A DNA stretch of 64,000 bases from Maylandia zebra (taxonomy: Eukaryota > Chordata > Actinopteri > Cichliformes > Cichlidae): positions 12,948,137-13,012,136 of the forward strand of contig NC_135172.1 of NCBI RefSeq assembly GCF_041146795.1, in the 5' to 3' direction. Below the pieces are notes generated by a model. The model saw nothing but the letters and a program-made list of their open reading frames with translations. It was not told the origin of the DNA and did no database searches. The translations under genes and the position numbers were made by a program. Shown in pieces: positions 1-10,351 of the stretch (position 1 is its first letter; every line of letters starts with the position of its first letter).

Positions 1-395
1 CTGTGTTACAGTATTTTTATCTTTTATGAATATATGCCTTCAGCGAAATAAATATGAGTGTATTATGTTTAAATTTCCCTTATGCTTGTAGCAGTCAGAG
101 GAACGTGCAAAACTTAATTATCATGAGAGCACACTCCCTGACTCCCAGCACATATAAAGCAGTTGTTTTTCTGTCAGTTTCTTTAAGCATATTCTAGTTA
201 TCAGCACATAGCAACAGAAGGTTTGCCATTTTTCAATTTAATTTATATATTTTATCTTATTCTTTCCCAGTGTGTTGTACAGTTATTTCATTTTTAACCT
301 TAATTTATATTTTATTCCTTCCTAGTTAAATTTACCCTTTTAATTTTTCATATTTATTTCCTATCTTATTCATAGCCTTTTCCTTTTTTGTTTTC

Positions 396-487
396 TTTAG
401 GTCACGAGCAGTTATCCAAGCATTTCACTACATATCGTACTGTGTATGACTGTGTATGTGACAAATAAAATTTGAATTTGAATTTAT
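396..487 (+). repeat. LINE 3' tail fragment
   Basis: The stretch ends in the tandem motif aaatttgaatttgaattta after a GTGTATGTGACAAATAAA block. This kind of short-period A/T-rich terminus is typical of L2/CR1-type LINE 3' ends in fish. No coding part is attached. Bases 1-395 are AT-rich and show no gene. Confidence 0.5.
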
Positions 488-693
488 AGATAGCGTACAA
501 AGCATTAACCACAATAAGTTGTGAAAACCAGCTGTTATTGTTAGATTAAGTTCCTGGAACTGCATGTTCTCCACCCACGAGTGAAGGGCGTGCAGTTAAG
601 TTCCTGCTTTATCTGTGTGTTTCACCATGTACCATGAAGGTATAAATAAAGGCGTAAGACCAATGCTGAACACGAGAGGTTTTTGGACAAAGT

Positions 694-807
694 TTGTGTT
701 CTTCATTCTTTAAGCACCGGTTTGAGTACCGTTTAAGCACCGGCACCGTTTCAAAAGTACCGGTTTGGCACCGGTATCGGATAAAACCTAAACGATACCC
801 ATCCCTA
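694..807. mobile_element. DNA-transposon terminal fragment (GGTATCG type)
   Basis: Repeated ACCGG-containing motifs (CACCGGTTTG, GTACCGGTTTGGCACCGG) end at a terminus reading TAGGGATGGGTATCG on the minus strand. I recognise this as a dispersed fish element, probably hAT-like and non-autonomous. It abuts and truncates the filamin exon at 808. Family assignment is from memory. Confidence 0.45.
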
Positions 808-933
808 CTCAGGGATGTTAACGTCTCCCCAGGAGACCATCACAGTGTGCTTCACAGGCTTGCGTGTGGTGTAGGTGCAGGTGCTGTTGCCATTATCCTT
901 AACCTGGACATCCACAGAATTACCTTCAACATC
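808..933 (-). pseudogene. Filamin repeat exon (second half of an Ig-like repeat), truncated
   Basis: On the minus strand an exon opens after a CTTCTGCACAG acceptor and reads DVEGNSVDVQ, then VKDNGNSTCTY, then KPVKHTVMVSWGDVNIPE. This is the C-terminal half of a filamin (FLNA/B/C) immunoglobulin-like rod repeat, which in the intact protein crosslinks actin and binds membrane partners. Translation stops making sense at 807, where a transposon end begins, so the expected NSPF motif is lost. The preceding filamin exon lies at 1,092-1,201 on the same strand. The exon before that lies on the opposite strand at 6,772. This is a broken gene fragment. Family is clear; the paralogue is not resolved. 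Confidence 0.8.
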
Positions 934-1091
934 CTGTGCAGAAGAAAAGGGATTAGTTCTATCAGATTTAAGTAGGCGCACTGTCGATTATTGAGAAAAA
1001 GGATTTTAAGTGTGACCCATAATCCGAAAAATACGGTACATGCAATATATTTAACATATTTGTGATCATATACAAAGCCAGATATTCATGG

Positions 1092-1201
1092 GCTATAATT
1101 TTCAGAGGAGCTTTTCCTCCTTGCTTGGCATCAACTGTGAACTCAGTGGGTTTTCCAACAGCCAGACCACTGCTCTGAAGGCCTGGACCGTACGCCTTAA
1201 C
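1092..1201 (-). pseudogene. Filamin repeat exon (first half of an Ig-like repeat)
   Basis: The minus strand has a TTTCTCTAG acceptor and then reads VKAYGPGLQSSGLAVGKPTE followed by FTVDAKQGGKAPLKI, the signature start of a filamin rod repeat (KAxGPGL ... EFTVDA ... GGKAPL). It continues logically into the exon at 808-933. The expected donor after IIAH reads GAATAT rather than GT, suggesting a decayed splice site. Together with the inverted exon at 6,772 this indicates a rearranged, non-functional filamin copy. Confidence 0.8.
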
Positions 1202-1474
1202 CTAGAGAAAACTATTTTAAACAAACAATTAAAAAAGGAACAAGTAAAAGATCTACTATAGCCAAAAGATCATTTACAGACTATAGCCCTGTGAACAAGT
1301 ATTTGCCTCCTTTCTCATTTCCTATCTTATTCCATATTTGTCACACTTACACCTTTCACATCAATACATTTATAACATTAGACAACAATGTCTAATATTC
1401 AACGGCAGTTTTCAAGGGCAAAACGCTATCCAAACATACTTGGTCCTATATGAAAAAGTAATCGCACAGAAACC

Positions 1475-1555
1475 CGATACCTTATGTGTCACCTCTGACA
1501 CCAAGAACTGCAGCAAGCGTTTGGTGCTAGAGGTCACATTTGGACTCTGGACCTC
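1475..1555 (+). repeat. Short dispersed repeat shared with 7,245-7,310
   Basis: About 75 bases here (TGTGTCACCTCTGACACCAA onward to GAGGTCACATTT) recur in reverse complement at 7,245-7,310 with few changes. Seen directly. Origin is unknown; it may be the edge of an LTR-like repeat. 1,560-2,130 shows no recognisable gene. Confidence 0.55.
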
Positions 1556-2134
1556 TGTGGAGTGTGCACATGATCTCATTACTGTCTAAAAATCCAAGGA
1601 GTGCTGAATCATTGAAAAATACACAGTAACAGGTGTGTAGCATCGCTAACTAGGTAGCAACAAGCCTCTAACACAGTGTGTGTATGCTAGCGGCTAATCT
1701 AGCAAACAAATGAACAGAGTGCTTTTAGGTGTTGCACAAGGATAAGATGATAAACTGTGTGTCTTTTTTATAATGACCTGCTTCAATTTACCTTAATCCA
1801 AGGAGTGCTCAGTGTGGGTAAATCTGCCATGAGCAGATAAAGTGGATGAGTGGGACTAGGTAGGTGTGCCGAAAACAGGCAACAAAGCTGACGCTGAAGA
1901 GTGTGCTGAGAACATAGTGGCGCCGCCAGCAGGTTTCCGGCTAGCAGGAAGACTTTGCAGTAACACCTCCAACATTGGCAGTCCCATTTTGTGAAAGCCA
2001 ATAAAAAAATAGCTAGGTTTCCATGTGTCATTTGTGTGGAACAATACTGCACAACAAGCTAAATAGATTTAAAAAAACGAAAAAAAAATTGTTGAACAAC
2101 AGAAGATAAATGTCCTTTTTTTTCTATTTTCTTC

Positions 2135-2270
2135 TGGCCGGCTGTGTGGTGCGCAGCCTTAAGAGGCCAGCATTCAGACCCCAGAGTTTAACGGCCAAGT
2201 TCGAGTCTCTGACGGTCCGTCTGCTATAGCGGGGTAGGCCGAGCGAAAGACGAAGCTCCGGGCTCCTCCT
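2135..2270 (+). ncRNA. Possible polymerase-III transcribed element
   Basis: A GC-rich 130-base island in AT-rich surroundings contains AAGTTCGAGTCTC, close to the B-box consensus GGTTCGANTCC, with a weak A-box-like TGTGGTGCGCAGCC about 50 bases upstream. T-runs at 2,262 and 2,280 could terminate pol III. It is not a recognisable tRNA and does not match the SINE families I can recall. It could be a SINE or chance. 2,290-3,160 holds only repeat-like DNA. Confidence 0.25.
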
Positions 2271-2711
2271 TTTTCCCGCTTTTTTTTTTCATTCATATTT
2301 ATTTACATTTATTTAGATATCAAGCTGCAAGTAAAAGCTCAGGGAAACACTTTTAAGCCGCCCTTTAAGGTACCCTATATATGTCCTTTCACATCTTATC
2401 ACTTCACACAGTGCTATGGACCAGTCTACACCTGCTACTTTCTGCACAAGCTTTTATCACACAAGACCTGCTGTTTACAGGTAAGAAATACAGTGTCAGT
2501 AATGTTAAAGTGGCTGTGTGGAGTAGCACAACCACTGCTAATATAACACTTTTCACATGCATTTCTACATATTACAGTGTCTTTTACCGTCTTTATGGTG
2601 CTAGCTTAAAGTCATGCTGTAAATGTTAGCTTGTAGTGAAACATATTCCGACCATGTTTGGACAGAAATATTGGCTTCTATCATGACTAGTTAACAGAGA
2701 CATTAACTGCC

Positions 2712-2755
2712 CACGCGTTACTGTAATCCGATTACTTTTTTCAAGTAACGTGACA
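2712..2755 (+). repeat. hAT-type terminal repeat fragment
   Basis: ACGCGTTACTGTAATCCG followed by ATTACTTTTTTCAAGTAACG is the sub-terminal motif of a widespread fish non-autonomous transposon, of which a fuller copy lies at 3,166-3,858. Only the end is present here. Confidence 0.55.
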
Positions 2756-3165
2756 CACTGTTTACAGCAGTGTGTCATGTTGTTAAAAAAGTGAGTGATG
2801 TGAGCACAGTTCTGACATATCAGGAAGTGAACACAGTGACTGAAGCTGTGTTCCCATTCATCCTTTAATCATGACAAAACGTGAGGAATCACACTGAGGT
2901 GAGACCTTGACAACAGACAAATCAGGAGCCACAGAGTGTCAAGTGTCAGCCCACACCAATGATAAGAAAGAAATTCATTTACAGACACGTGAAAAAGCAG
3001 TTTAAGCTTCTAGATCTGGATGATTACAACACATCATTATTTATTTAAAGCAACCCAAAATGCACAAATGACTATAACCAAGTACATCCTGTGATTCAGC
3101 AGCTGATGGAACCAACTTTAGCAGCAAAAACTTGAGTTAATCATTTTTTATTAGTGTTTCACAGC

Positions 3166-3858
3166 CAGAGATGGGCAGTAACACGATTACTTTTTCAAGT
3201 AACGAGTAATGTAAGGGATTACTATTGCAAAAAGGTAATTAGATTACTGTTACTTTCCCATAAGCACGCTGCGTTACTGCGTTACTAAAACCGTAATTTT
3301 TTTGCCAGAGTGCCTCATGACAATAACAGCTGTGTGCAGATCAAGAATGGATAATCTATGGAGGAGTGCAGAGAGAGTATGACCGTGCAGCGTTTAAAGC
3401 GTGGAAGTACTGAACTTACTTTGAGTTTGATTCCGTAAAAAGTGACAAAAACTTTTAGAAACTTTCTTTTTACAGTGAAAAAAACCCTTAACTTCAGAGC
3501 AAGCACCGAGTACGCTACTACGGGATTGGAAATTCACAGAGAGACTCGCGGATTCCTCCACAAATTTCTTCTAGTCAGGATGTTGCATATAATTTAATTT
3601 TTGCTTGATGCATAAAGTAAAAAGATTCAAACTAATAAAACAAGTTTTAAAAACAGACTTTTCCATTTGATTACATTTTGTATGATGGATGATGCAGAAA
3701 AAGTAGAATTGGGCTGAAAGATCTATTGCGTTATTACCTATTCAGGTCATAAATCATGTTTTTAAAAAGTAACTAAGTAATTAATTACTTTTGAAAATAA
3801 GTAATCAGTAAAGTAAGGGGATTACTTTTGGGGGAAGTAAGTAACTTGACCAACACTG
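3166..3858. mobile_element. Non-autonomous hAT-like element (GTAAC-rich ends)
   Basis: Left end CAGAGATGGGCAGTAAC and right end (minus strand) CAGTGTTGGTCAAGTTAC form imperfect terminal inverted repeats with GTTACTT/AAGTAAC sub-terminal motifs inside both ends. No transposase. A clear 8-bp target duplication was not found, so the ends may have decayed. Confidence 0.6.
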
Positions 3859-4723
3859 CTAGTTAAGTTACTACCATAGTTAATACAGTTACGGGTAACA
3901 TGATAGTGCTAACCCATAACCCCGAACTCTGTAATGCTGTAAATGATGAGTGATTTAAGTTAACACTAAACATTCAACAGTGTCTCCTGAACATTTATAA
4001 TCAGGTGTGAGTCTGGCTGCATTGACTTTTGAAGATGCAAATTTAGCATGATGGCTGATGGTGCTGTGTAAGCTTCTACTTACCTTCTACACTGTGTTTA
4101 ACACACATTTCAGAATAGCAAAGAGGAGCACTGTTGCTTCATCCTTAATACTTTAGAGGAGAACTGGACTGCAGATCAAAAGGTCCTTAATAGCTTTTTG
4201 TCCTCCCCGACCCTCAAAGCCAAACCAGCCATGAGAGCTGATGGGACAGGATTTGTAAAAGTGACATTATCAGAAAGAAAGGGGAGCAAGAATACTTGAT
4301 ATTTGCATTCTTTAGAGAAAAGTATTTGAAAAGGCTGTCTGCTGTTTTGGATTGATGTCATTCTCCGGAGGCTCAAAGAAGTAGGGCAGTGTCACGGTCC
4401 TTTTGGCAGCAGAAAGCTGCTGAGTGCTGGAAAGAAGCACGGCCACACCAGCTGAAATGTCTCACTGACACAGAAGCTGTTGGCCATCCTCTGTGTTGCC
4501 ACTGTCTTCACCCTGCTGTTATTAAGTGTCAATAACATACATTTCTATGGAGCTAAGCTTGATGAGCGATGCCTTGTTGGCTGACATTTATGTCTTTGAG
4601 CGTGTGAGAAGTTTAATAATTATAAAACCACATGAGTTTGACAAATGTCCTTTTAACCGTCAGCTCATAGTGAAGCACACTGAGCCACCCGGAGCTATAA
4701 TATCAAAATAGAAGCTGCTACCT
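3859..4723. other. No recognisable gene
   Basis: AT-rich sequence with only short chance ORFs on both strands. I see no conserved domain, RNA gene or structured repeat. Confidence 0.5.
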
Positions 4724-5552
4724 TTGTCAAGAGTGGCTGGATCTGAGTGCATACTACTTTCAGTTATTCAAATTTTGCTGAATTTGTTCAAAGTCCTGTC
4801 TATGTGCAGAGAGTGTCTTCCAGAGGAATGGTTCTGTGGGGATTGTGATGTTCTACATCACGAACATCAGCCACTCCACAGCAGAGAAAGTGTTATTGAT
4901 GTTTTTAAAGCCATTGCTCCAACCACATGTATTATTAGAGTGGACGGTCAAAATTGCACCAATATACAAGATATTTCCTCATGAGATTCACTCAATTTTG
5001 GTTTTCATATGTGTCTACAGCCAGTTAGAAAGAATCTATTTAAGTGGTTTTCTCTTTCTTGGTAGCTCGCATTCTGCCAACAGTAAAGCTTTGAAACTGC
5101 TCCTGTGGGTTGCGTAAACTTCACAGTATCAGCAGGAAAAATCGTGATTTTAATCGACATTAATAGTAAACAGCAACCTGCTATTTAGGTTTCTGTGATG
5201 GATTTGAACATAGTGTGATGGAGCATGTTTTCTGCCCTTGCTGTACAATCAGAACATGGTATTGCTTTAACAGAAGTCATCTGTGAAGGCAGTGGTGTAT
5301 TATTCATGTTGTTTCTTTTTCTTTTTGGTCCAAGGACGTTATGATGTGCACCAGGCGATACACAGATGTCAAACATGGCAGCAGCAGTGCAGCCCTGATT
5401 TAAAGGACCTGGTTAGGAGTGGATATTGGCCAGCATCTGTCAACATGTCTACTCTTTACACTTTAGACCTCTTGAGCTCCTTCCTGGAACTAAAAGTATT
5501 TTCTCCATGATTCTCCAGGGAAGCTTTTGCAAAACTGTTGGAGCGTGGTACT
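4724..5552 (+). mobile_element. KDZ (Zisupton-like) transposon fragment, 5' part
   Basis: Two exon-like blocks resemble KDZ transposases. At 4,800-4,945 is a cysteine cluster, CRECLPEEWFCGDCD, followed by RESVIDVFKAIAPTTC, as in the CxC2-like zinc region. At 5,336-5,510 is YDVHQAIHRC, then LVRSGYWPAS and SSFLELKVFSP, matching the conserved GYWPA...F.ELK segment. The reading frame breaks at about 5,510 and a Tc1-type MITE interrupts the element at 5,554. The matching downstream half is found in the inverted-repeat arms, also next to that MITE. Family assignment rests on remembered motifs. Confidence 0.6.
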
Positions 5553-5553
5553 A

Positions 5554-5623
5554 CAGTGGCTTGCAAAAGTATTCGGCCCCCTTGAACTTTTCCACATTTT
5601 GTCACATTACAGCCACAAACATT
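5554..5623 (+). mobile_element. Tc1-type MITE, left end only
   Basis: Begins after a TA with CAGTGGCTTGCAAAAGTATT and is identical to the start of the MITE at 58,666. It breaks off after GCCACAAACAT. Twenty-five bases of flanking KDZ sequence (TTGCAAAACTGTTGGAGCGT plus GGTAC) are shared with the arm copies, so all copies descend from one insertion. Confidence 0.8.
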
Positions 5624-6771
5624 GTGTGGATCTGCACACACATGCAGCATTTGCTTGCATTCCATGTATGAGCTAGCCTCAGTCAAAACAGTGACGACAC
5701 ATACATGACTGCCTGCTGTTTTGCGTTACTGTGTATCTACTGTGATTCATGCATGCTGTACTGTGACTGAGATAATAGTGTATATGAGACACACTTGACA
5801 ACAACATTGATCAGGATGTGAAAAAGCTACCAGATACAAGTTGTCAGCAGGTTATGGCTGACTAACTTGACGAATGAGTGTGTGGGCCGTCTGCTGAGGA
5901 CCAAGAGCTCAGGACAGTCAGACGGGGGCGTCGCAGCAGGAGTCACCGTGCTCAACAATCCTCTGCTGTCCTGAGATGTCACACTCCTGCCTGCACATAC
6001 AAACCACACTGAAGTCAGAGTTCCACCTGCACCTCCACCTGTTCTTGCAACAGCATGAAAACTGACAGAGGTGAGACAGCAGAAAAGTTCTTGTCTATTT
6101 TTTTTTTTTTACTAAGTTAAGGAATTAAGTTAAGAAGAGTGATTAAATAAATAGTTTCTTGCATTTTTGATTTAGTGATTGTGTTTAGGATTATTTCAGA
6201 AACATGTTTAGAGGATCTTTGTAAGCCTGTATTTACTTTAAAAGAAGGGAAGCACTTCTTCATCCTACAGAAAAGGTGACACATTACAGATGAGTTCATA
6301 AAAAGTGTCTCTGTCACTCTTTCAAGGCTCTGTCACTTTTTCTTTTTGACTGGAACAGCATGGTAAAGTAGGCCTAGGCTGCCATCTTGTGGCAGTGTGT
6401 TGTTACTACAACATATGAAATTCTATTGGAAATATAATTCAGCACCACTGAGCCGCTCTCTCAGTTACAAACTGAACCTGTTTCTTAGACATATAAATCA
6501 CTAAGTACAGTGAAGCTTTTGGTTTTGTAAAAGTGTTTCTTATTCTAAATGCATGTTGATTTTTATCAGGGTGAAGAGCAGTTAGCAGTGCATTCATGGA
6601 CATCTTTAAACTATTATTTGAAGAATCTTTGGTCATGATGGCATGAACTAGAAGCGCGAGCTCCAGGTGAGACTGCACAGAAGAACAAGTGTCCTTAAAC
6701 TGCATCAACTGATGACTTCTCACAATTTTATTCCACTGTGTGTTTTTATCATTGAACGTTTCTGTCTTCAG
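5624..6771. other. No recognisable gene
   Basis: Mixed-composition DNA. The long minus-strand ORF that starts at 6,933 is antisense to the filamin exon and looks spurious. GCTGCCATCTTGTGGCAG at about 6,379 is a partial dyad. Nothing else is supported. Confidence 0.5.
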
Positions 6772-6886
6772 GTTTCTCTCAGACCAAGATTGAATGTGAT
6801 GACAAGGGTGATGAATGGTGTGACATGTGCTGCTGGCCCACAGAACCAGGTGAGTATGCTGTCCATGTGCTCTGCAACAATGAGGA
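6772..6886 (+). pseudogene. Filamin repeat exon, inverted relative to 808-1,201
   Basis: After a TCTGTCTTCAG acceptor the plus strand reads [13 protein letters not shown], then [18 protein letters not shown], the end of the filamin rod repeat that directly precedes the repeat encoded at 1,201-808. In filamins this block normally runs on to RLSPFMADI; here it diverges after EDI. The middle of the exon (DEWCDMCCW where GDGSCDVRYW is usual) is also eroded. Because this exon is on the plus strand and its successors on the minus strand, the locus has been inverted internally. Confidence 0.75.
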
Positions 6887-6984
6887 CATCCAACACTCTC
6901 AGTTAAGATTAGTTTTCGTGATTGTTGCCTCAAGGCCTGAGATCATGGTGGTGGGCTTGTGATGGACACACATGGCTGAAACCT

Positions 6985-7304
6985 CTCCTGTAGAGGCTAA
7001 GCCCAGGCTTGAAGCCACTGGGGTGTTCGTTGGCGGGGGTGACGCGATGTCACTGGTATGCATGAAGTTATTAAACTTGATACAGTCCAATAACTCCAGC
7101 CTTACTCATCTTGTCCTTCAGATTCTTTATTTCTAGGATTTAACAGCAGCGCAGCGGTCACAAACTGTTTGCTTCCTCCCGATCAACAACACAGCTGCCG
7201 CTAATTACGTGTGTCTACCTTAAATAGCTTCACAAACTCAAAATGTGACCTCTAGCACCAAACGCTTGCTGCAGTTGTTGGTGTCAGAGGTGACACACAA
7301 GGTA
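6985..7304 (-). repeat. Dispersed LTR-like repeat
   Basis: On the minus strand the block has GCTATTTAAGG (TATA-like), then AATAAAG about 100 bases later, then CTGGAGTTATTGGACTG. A diverged copy lies at 32,262-32,490, minus strand, with the same order of motifs. The organisation suggests a solo LTR, but no flanking duplication was identified and a SINE-like origin is possible. Confidence 0.4.
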
Positions 7305-7948
7305 TAGCACAGATGTCGTTATACTGCTCCAGCTGTGTATTGCTAGCTGTGGGGAGGCTTTTTATCTTGTTTACAGCATCTCTCCTGAGCAGGAAGCTCT
7401 GCCAGCCCAGCTGGGCTCTGAGCCAGACGTTATAGTATGAGTGGACCAAGATGATGGTGCTTCCCATCATACTCCACTCGCCAAATACACTCTCTGATAC
7501 ACCACAGCACACCGCAACCTGGTGAGGTAACAAATCACTGACAGTGAGGCAGAGACAGTGCTGATGCATTACATGACAGTGTTGGTTTACAGTCAGAACT
7601 TAGCAAAGAGTTGCTGTACGTGTGTGTGACACATACCAGAAACTCCAGCAATCTGTAGGTCCCATTTACACAATATATGACTTCATCCATGTTCTCCACT
7701 GGAGCTTTACAAAACTCCTCCACCATGAAGAGAACAACAGGTCAACAGAGTGCCAAGCACCTGGCGGTAGAGTGCACACTGCGATGCGGTTGTGTGTTAC
7801 CTGGAGAGAGGTGAGGATTGAGGAGGAGATGATGATGAGAAGCCAGAAGTCCGTGTGGAAGAACTGGCAGATCATAAAAGCCATGTACGCTGGAAAGATC
7901 AGCAGGAAGGGACAGAGAGAAACTGCACGGAAGTGCTTCCACAAACTC
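7305..7948 (-). pseudogene. RNF145/RNF139 (TRC8)-like E3 ligase, membrane and pre-RING exons
   Basis: Three minus-strand exons: 7,948-7,801 (SLWKHFRAVSLC, AYMAFMICQFFHTDFWLLII, SILTSLQ); 7,760-7,637 (VEEFCKAPVENMDEVIYCVN, TYRLLEFL); 7,518-7,305 (SVFGEWSMMGSTIILVHSYY, LRAQLGWQSFLLRRDAVN, NDICAI). These are the last transmembrane segments and linker of the TRC8/RNF145 family of ER-membrane RING ligases that act in sterol-linked protein turnover. The gene ends at the first RING cysteine, where an LTR-like repeat starts, so the catalytic RING is gone. The second exon needs a frame shift before MVEEF. The intron between the first two exons is only about 40 bases. Non-functional. The preceding exon is at 10,512-10,352. 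Confidence 0.85.
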
Positions 7949-8593
7949 CTACGGGACGGGCAGCAAAACCAGCGTATGAGAAAGCAGTCAGGTTGATAAC
8001 AGGCTTTGCAAACACACATTCAGTCAGATTACATTTATTGATGTCAAAAAGACAAACTGCCTGTTTAAGAATGAAGAAAGAAGGACAGTACACCGTAGTA
8101 TTACTTAACTTATGATGTTAGCATGAGTTGTACTGATGACCATAGATAATGAATTCTGTGATAATTAACTAACTGCCCATAGTTATTAATAGTTGTTTAC
8201 AGAGGTGGGACCAAGTCATTGTTTTGCAAGTCTCAAGTAAGTCTCAAGTAATGTCAGGCAAGTCAGAGTCGAGTCTCAAGTCACTGGTGTAAAAGTCCGA
8301 GTAAAGTCACAAGTCTGAAATTTTGAATTTCAAGTCCTTTCGAGTCTTTAAAAAGAAAAAAAAGAAAAAATAATGTTGCAGTTATGCTAAATGTAAATAT
8401 TAGACCATGTAATTTTTAAATCTGTCTTTTTCTCAACACATGACAAAATAGTGAACTTAGAAAATATACACAAATTGTGAAATTGCACCTCTTTAAAATG
8501 CAGCTCAATTAAACCTAGCTCCAAGGATAATTTTCACCGACAGTTCTGAGATAAGCTGCATGTTATTCTTGGATGCGGTTGTAGGACCGGTGT

Positions 8594-9163
8594 CGTGCCA
8601 AAGTAGGTATCCCCGACAGAATTTGTTTCCCCTGTGCTGGGAGCATGCAGGAAGTACTGATGTTTTCATTTTGTGAAAAATTAGTATCGTTACATTACCA
8701 TTCAGTTTGAGGGTTACAACAGAAAATTATATATTTATTGCTCACGGGGTATCAGATGGGATTATTTTAATAAACCATAAACATTTTGGCTAATAACTAT
8801 TTTTATTCTCCTGTAACTTTATTATATAAAGAGCTAAATCCTCCAAAGTTTCAGGAGAAATGCGTCATAATAAGAAGTGTTTGTGAACGAAAAATCAGCA
8901 ATGTGGGATACTGTTTGTCCGTGATTTACACAGGGGGAACAAATTGTGGCAGGACCAGCCTGATATTATTTGTATCCCACTATAACTTCGTTGTATAAAG
9001 AGCTAAGATCTCAAAAATGTCAGGAGTAGTCAGTCATTATAAGAAGTGTTTGTAAACTAAAAATCAACAATGTGGGATACTGTTTGTCCGTGATTTGGAC
9101 AGTCCAGCGTGTGCTCCCGACGCAGGGGAAACAAATTCTGTCGGGGATACCTAGTTTGGCACG
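8594..9163. mobile_element. Nested foldback element inside the hAT element
   Basis: CGTGCCAAAGTAGGTATCCC then CGACAGAATTTGTTTCCCCT at 8,594 is mirrored by the reverse complement ending at 9,163, with only a few mismatches over about 55 bases. Between the arms are two direct repeats of about 130 bases (8,804-8,931 and 8,971-9,102), each ending GGGATACTGTTTGTCCGTGA. It may be a MITE inserted into the hAT copy or an internal part of it. Confidence 0.6.
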
Positions 9164-9654
9164 ATAGTAACTTCCGGTCACTGCAACAAGCCCAGGTACA
9201 GTTTACCGACGGATGGGTGCAGGACCTTGAAATGCACCGTGTAGAACGAAAGACCATCGTACGTATCATAAGTTTACCAGTCTCACAAATCGTCTTCATA
9301 AATACACAATCGTTAACCGTTTATTAATAGGACCTTTAAGCTCAACGGTAATTAATTAGCAGTGGAAATAATTTCTGGTACGCGTTACAGAAATGTAGCA
9401 GTGACAACAATACTGTATGCTGTAATCGTACTGGGCAATTAGTGATACAAAAAACCTGTTTTATCCTGTGAATAAAAGTATATGTTTTTGTCAATGTACC
9501 AAAATAACAGAAGCGAAACGCAATATTGTGTCAGGACAATTCACTATTTATGCACAACAAACAAAGGAGCGACAATTTCTGTTCAGCGCCAGACTTGCTT
9601 GTAACCTATATCATCAATTATGTTATGAAAATGACGCATTAACTACAACAGCAG

Positions 9655-9901
9655 ACTGACCTTTGTGGGAATGCTTGGAGCAGACTAACCTGTGAGCTGG
9701 AGGGTTCTGGGACGTTATATTTGGTCTTTGAATGGCTGCAATCCAGGCCACCCGTCGCCTCATTGTTACTTCGGAAACATGGCTCGAACAATTTCTCTTC
9801 AACGACGTAATCCGATAACAACCGATCTCTTTACCCGTCGGCTTCCCGTGGCTGTCATGCGACCGGCTATTGCAGTTAATAATACAACAGCTTCTTGCCA
9901 T
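9655..9901 (-). CDS. THAP-domain exon
   Basis: On the minus strand MARSCCIINCNSRSHD, then YRITSLKRN, RRRVAWIAAIQRPN and AHRLVCSKHSHKG form a C2CH THAP zinc finger, a DNA-binding domain of about 80 residues. The initial Met, the CxxxxC pair, the invariant Trp of the RRVAWIAAI block and the terminal VCSKH are visible. The motif usually ends CSKHF; here it is CSKHS. A GTCAGT donor follows HKG. The exon lies inside the hAT element. Whether it is the element's own DNA-binding exon or a captured host exon is unknown, as no downstream exon was found. Confidence 0.7.
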
Positions 9902-10351
9902 TTTTGTGTTTCTTTTTTATCGCTGTGATTTCAATTGAAAGCCTGCGTGCGCTAGTACCTCTTGCCACGAGTTCCCAGAATCCTTTGCGGTTTTACCCCT
10001 GAATGACGTCACATTTTCAATCTCTATATAATATGCGTGTTAAATTTTATATTTGGGGTGAAATATCAAGTCTTTTCAAGTAAACCGGTTCAAGTCCAAT
10101 TCAAGTCCCAGGTCATTGGTGTAAAAGTCCAAGTCAAGTCACAAGTCTTAGAACATTTTTTCAAGTCAAGTCTAAAGTCATAAAATTAATGACTCGAGTC
10201 TGACTCGAGTCCAAGTCATGTGACTCGAGTCCACACCTCTGGTTGTTTATGATCAGTAAAAAATAAAACAAACAGTGGGACACAGAGTTTTCTTAAAAAT
10301 AAACACATGAAAAAAGTCTTTGGTATATTATCTTAATTGCCTCTAGATGCT

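Larger units (their letters stand above)
8200..10241. mobile_element. hAT-superfamily element with perfect 8-bp target duplication
   Basis: The element starts CAGAGGTGGGACCAAGTC and ends GACTCGAGTCCACACCTCTG. It is flanked on both sides by GTTGTTTA (8,192-8,199 and 10,242-10,249), the 8-bp duplication characteristic of hAT insertions. CAAGTC/GACTTG-rich sub-terminal repeats fill both ends. It carries a THAP-domain exon (minus) and an internal foldback element, and sits in an intron of the RNF145-like pseudogene, in no fixed relation to its splice sites. No full transposase is visible. Confidence 0.85.

Noticed and set aside
6439-6933. 164-codon minus-strand ORF
   Set aside because: Antisense to the filamin exon at 6,772-6,886 with no recognisable domain.
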